Of a stretch of 5,158 nt of DNA, positions 4,619-5,158 are shown piece after piece (within the stretch, counting starts at the first letter, position 1; each line of letters opens with the position of its first letter). A model generated the notes under the pieces. The model was not told where the DNA came from and did no database searches. It saw nothing but the letters and a program-made list of their open reading frames with translations. The DNA comes from Myxococcales bacterium (GTDB lineage Bacteria; Myxococcota_A; Polyangia; Polyangiales; Houyiibacteriaceae). The stretch covers positions 1,993,790-1,998,947 of the forward strand of contig CP070650.1 in assembly GCA_020354595.1 (NCBI GenBank), read 5' to 3'. Both the position numbers and the translations under genes were made by a program.

Positions 4619-5158
4619 ATGGGGAAGCGGGGCTGGAGGTGGGTGGCGTGCACCTGGATCGTCGCGACGCTCGCGGGTTGCAGCCACGACGCCACCGCCG
4701 AGAACTCGTCCGAGAAGGCGGCCGAGCCGGCCGCGCAGACCGATCCGGCGAGGGACCGAGAGGCCAAGCCAGATGTCGAAGCCGAGGGCCTTCTGATTGG
4801 CTTTCATCGACCTGCGGCAAACCCGATCATCGATGGAGACACGATCCGCCTCGAAGGCATCGAGGGGTCGATTCGTCTTCTGTCGATCGACACCGAAGAG
4901 CGGCTACGCGGTAGGGCGGACTCGGCTGCAGCGGCCAAGGACTTCGACGCATACCTCAGGAGGAAACGCGGCAGCTCGAAGCGCCCCAAAAAACCCGGCA
5001 CGCCGCTCGGACAAGAGGCAACCGAGTTCGCCCGAGCCTTTTTCGAAGGCGCGGACTCCGTCCGACTCGAGCGAGACCATCCGAAAGAGATCCGGGGTCG
5101 GTTCGGGCGTCTGCTAGCCTACGCGTTGGTGGAGAGGGACGGGCGCTGGATTAGCTAC
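4619..5158 (+). CDS. Lipoprotein with staphylococcal nuclease-like (SNase) domain, 3' end outside window
   Basis: The first 180 codons are present and the frame is still open at the right edge. The N-terminus is a lipoprotein signal (MGKRGWRWVA..., lipobox LAGC, lipidated Cys21), followed by an Ala/Glu-rich linker (about 24-56), so the domain should face the periplasm or cell surface. The SNase domain begins at about residue 58. IDGDTIRLEG places calcium ligand D74 (nuclease D21). IRLLSIDTEE gives R86 (R35), D91 (D40), T92 (T41) and E94 (E43). GRFGRLLAY gives R164 (R87). All catalytic positions of calcium-dependent thermonuclease are thus present. Between E94 and GTPLGQEA is an extra segment of about 33 residues with a basic patch (114-125) that the staphylococcal enzyme lacks. 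A role in degrading extracellular DNA or RNA is inferred. No strong ribosome binding site is seen. Confidence 0.85.
   Translation, partial: MGKRGWRWVACTWIVATLAGCSHDATAENSSEKAAEPAAQTDPARDREAKPDVEAEGLLIGFHRPAANPIIDGDTIRLEGIEGSIRLLSIDTEERLRGRADSAAAAKDFDAYLRRKRGSSKRPKKPGTPLGQEATEFARAFFEGADSVRLERDHPKEIRGRFGRLLAYALVERDGRWISY

Overview
The window is GC-rich DNA with dense coding and strong third-position G/C bias. A Cys-rich lipoprotein, a lipoprotein nuclease and simple-sequence intergenic DNA together suggest a myxobacterium-like (Myxococcota/Deltaproteobacteria) chromosome. This taxonomic call is an inference from style, as there is no marker gene in the window.

Layout. Positions 1-369 hold no convincing gene. 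They carry a long inverted repeat (3-86) that can fold in two competing ways, a 21-unit hexanucleotide array (85-210), and four copies of an 18-bp AT-rich, dyad-like motif (232-358) that look like phased operators. A small secreted Cys-rich lipoprotein gene (370-675, minus) follows, head-to-head with a three-gene plus-strand run: a universal stress protein (701-1126), a metallo-beta-lactamase-fold hydrolase (1163-2032) and a 491-residue 4-hydroxybutyryl-CoA dehydratase-family flavoprotein (2067-3542). These three are 36 and 34 bp apart and probably form one operon. A zinc alcohol dehydrogenase of the CAD/YahK type (3543-4565, minus) converges on the dehydratase with no base between the stop codons. 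Divergent from it, a lipoprotein with a staphylococcal-nuclease domain starts at 4619 and runs off the right edge.

How the genes may work together. The dehydratase has nearly the whole known AbfD residue set, including CxxxC and His iron-sulfur ligands. The dehydrogenase belongs to a family that includes aldehyde and semialdehyde reductases. A succinic semialdehyde -> 4-hydroxybutyrate -> 4-hydroxybutyryl-CoA -> crotonyl-CoA route is a reasonable hypothesis, but no CoA ligase or transferase is visible and the hydrolase substrate is unknown. The most notable signals are the one-residue contraction between iron-sulfur ligands of the dehydratase and the four-copy operator-like cluster.
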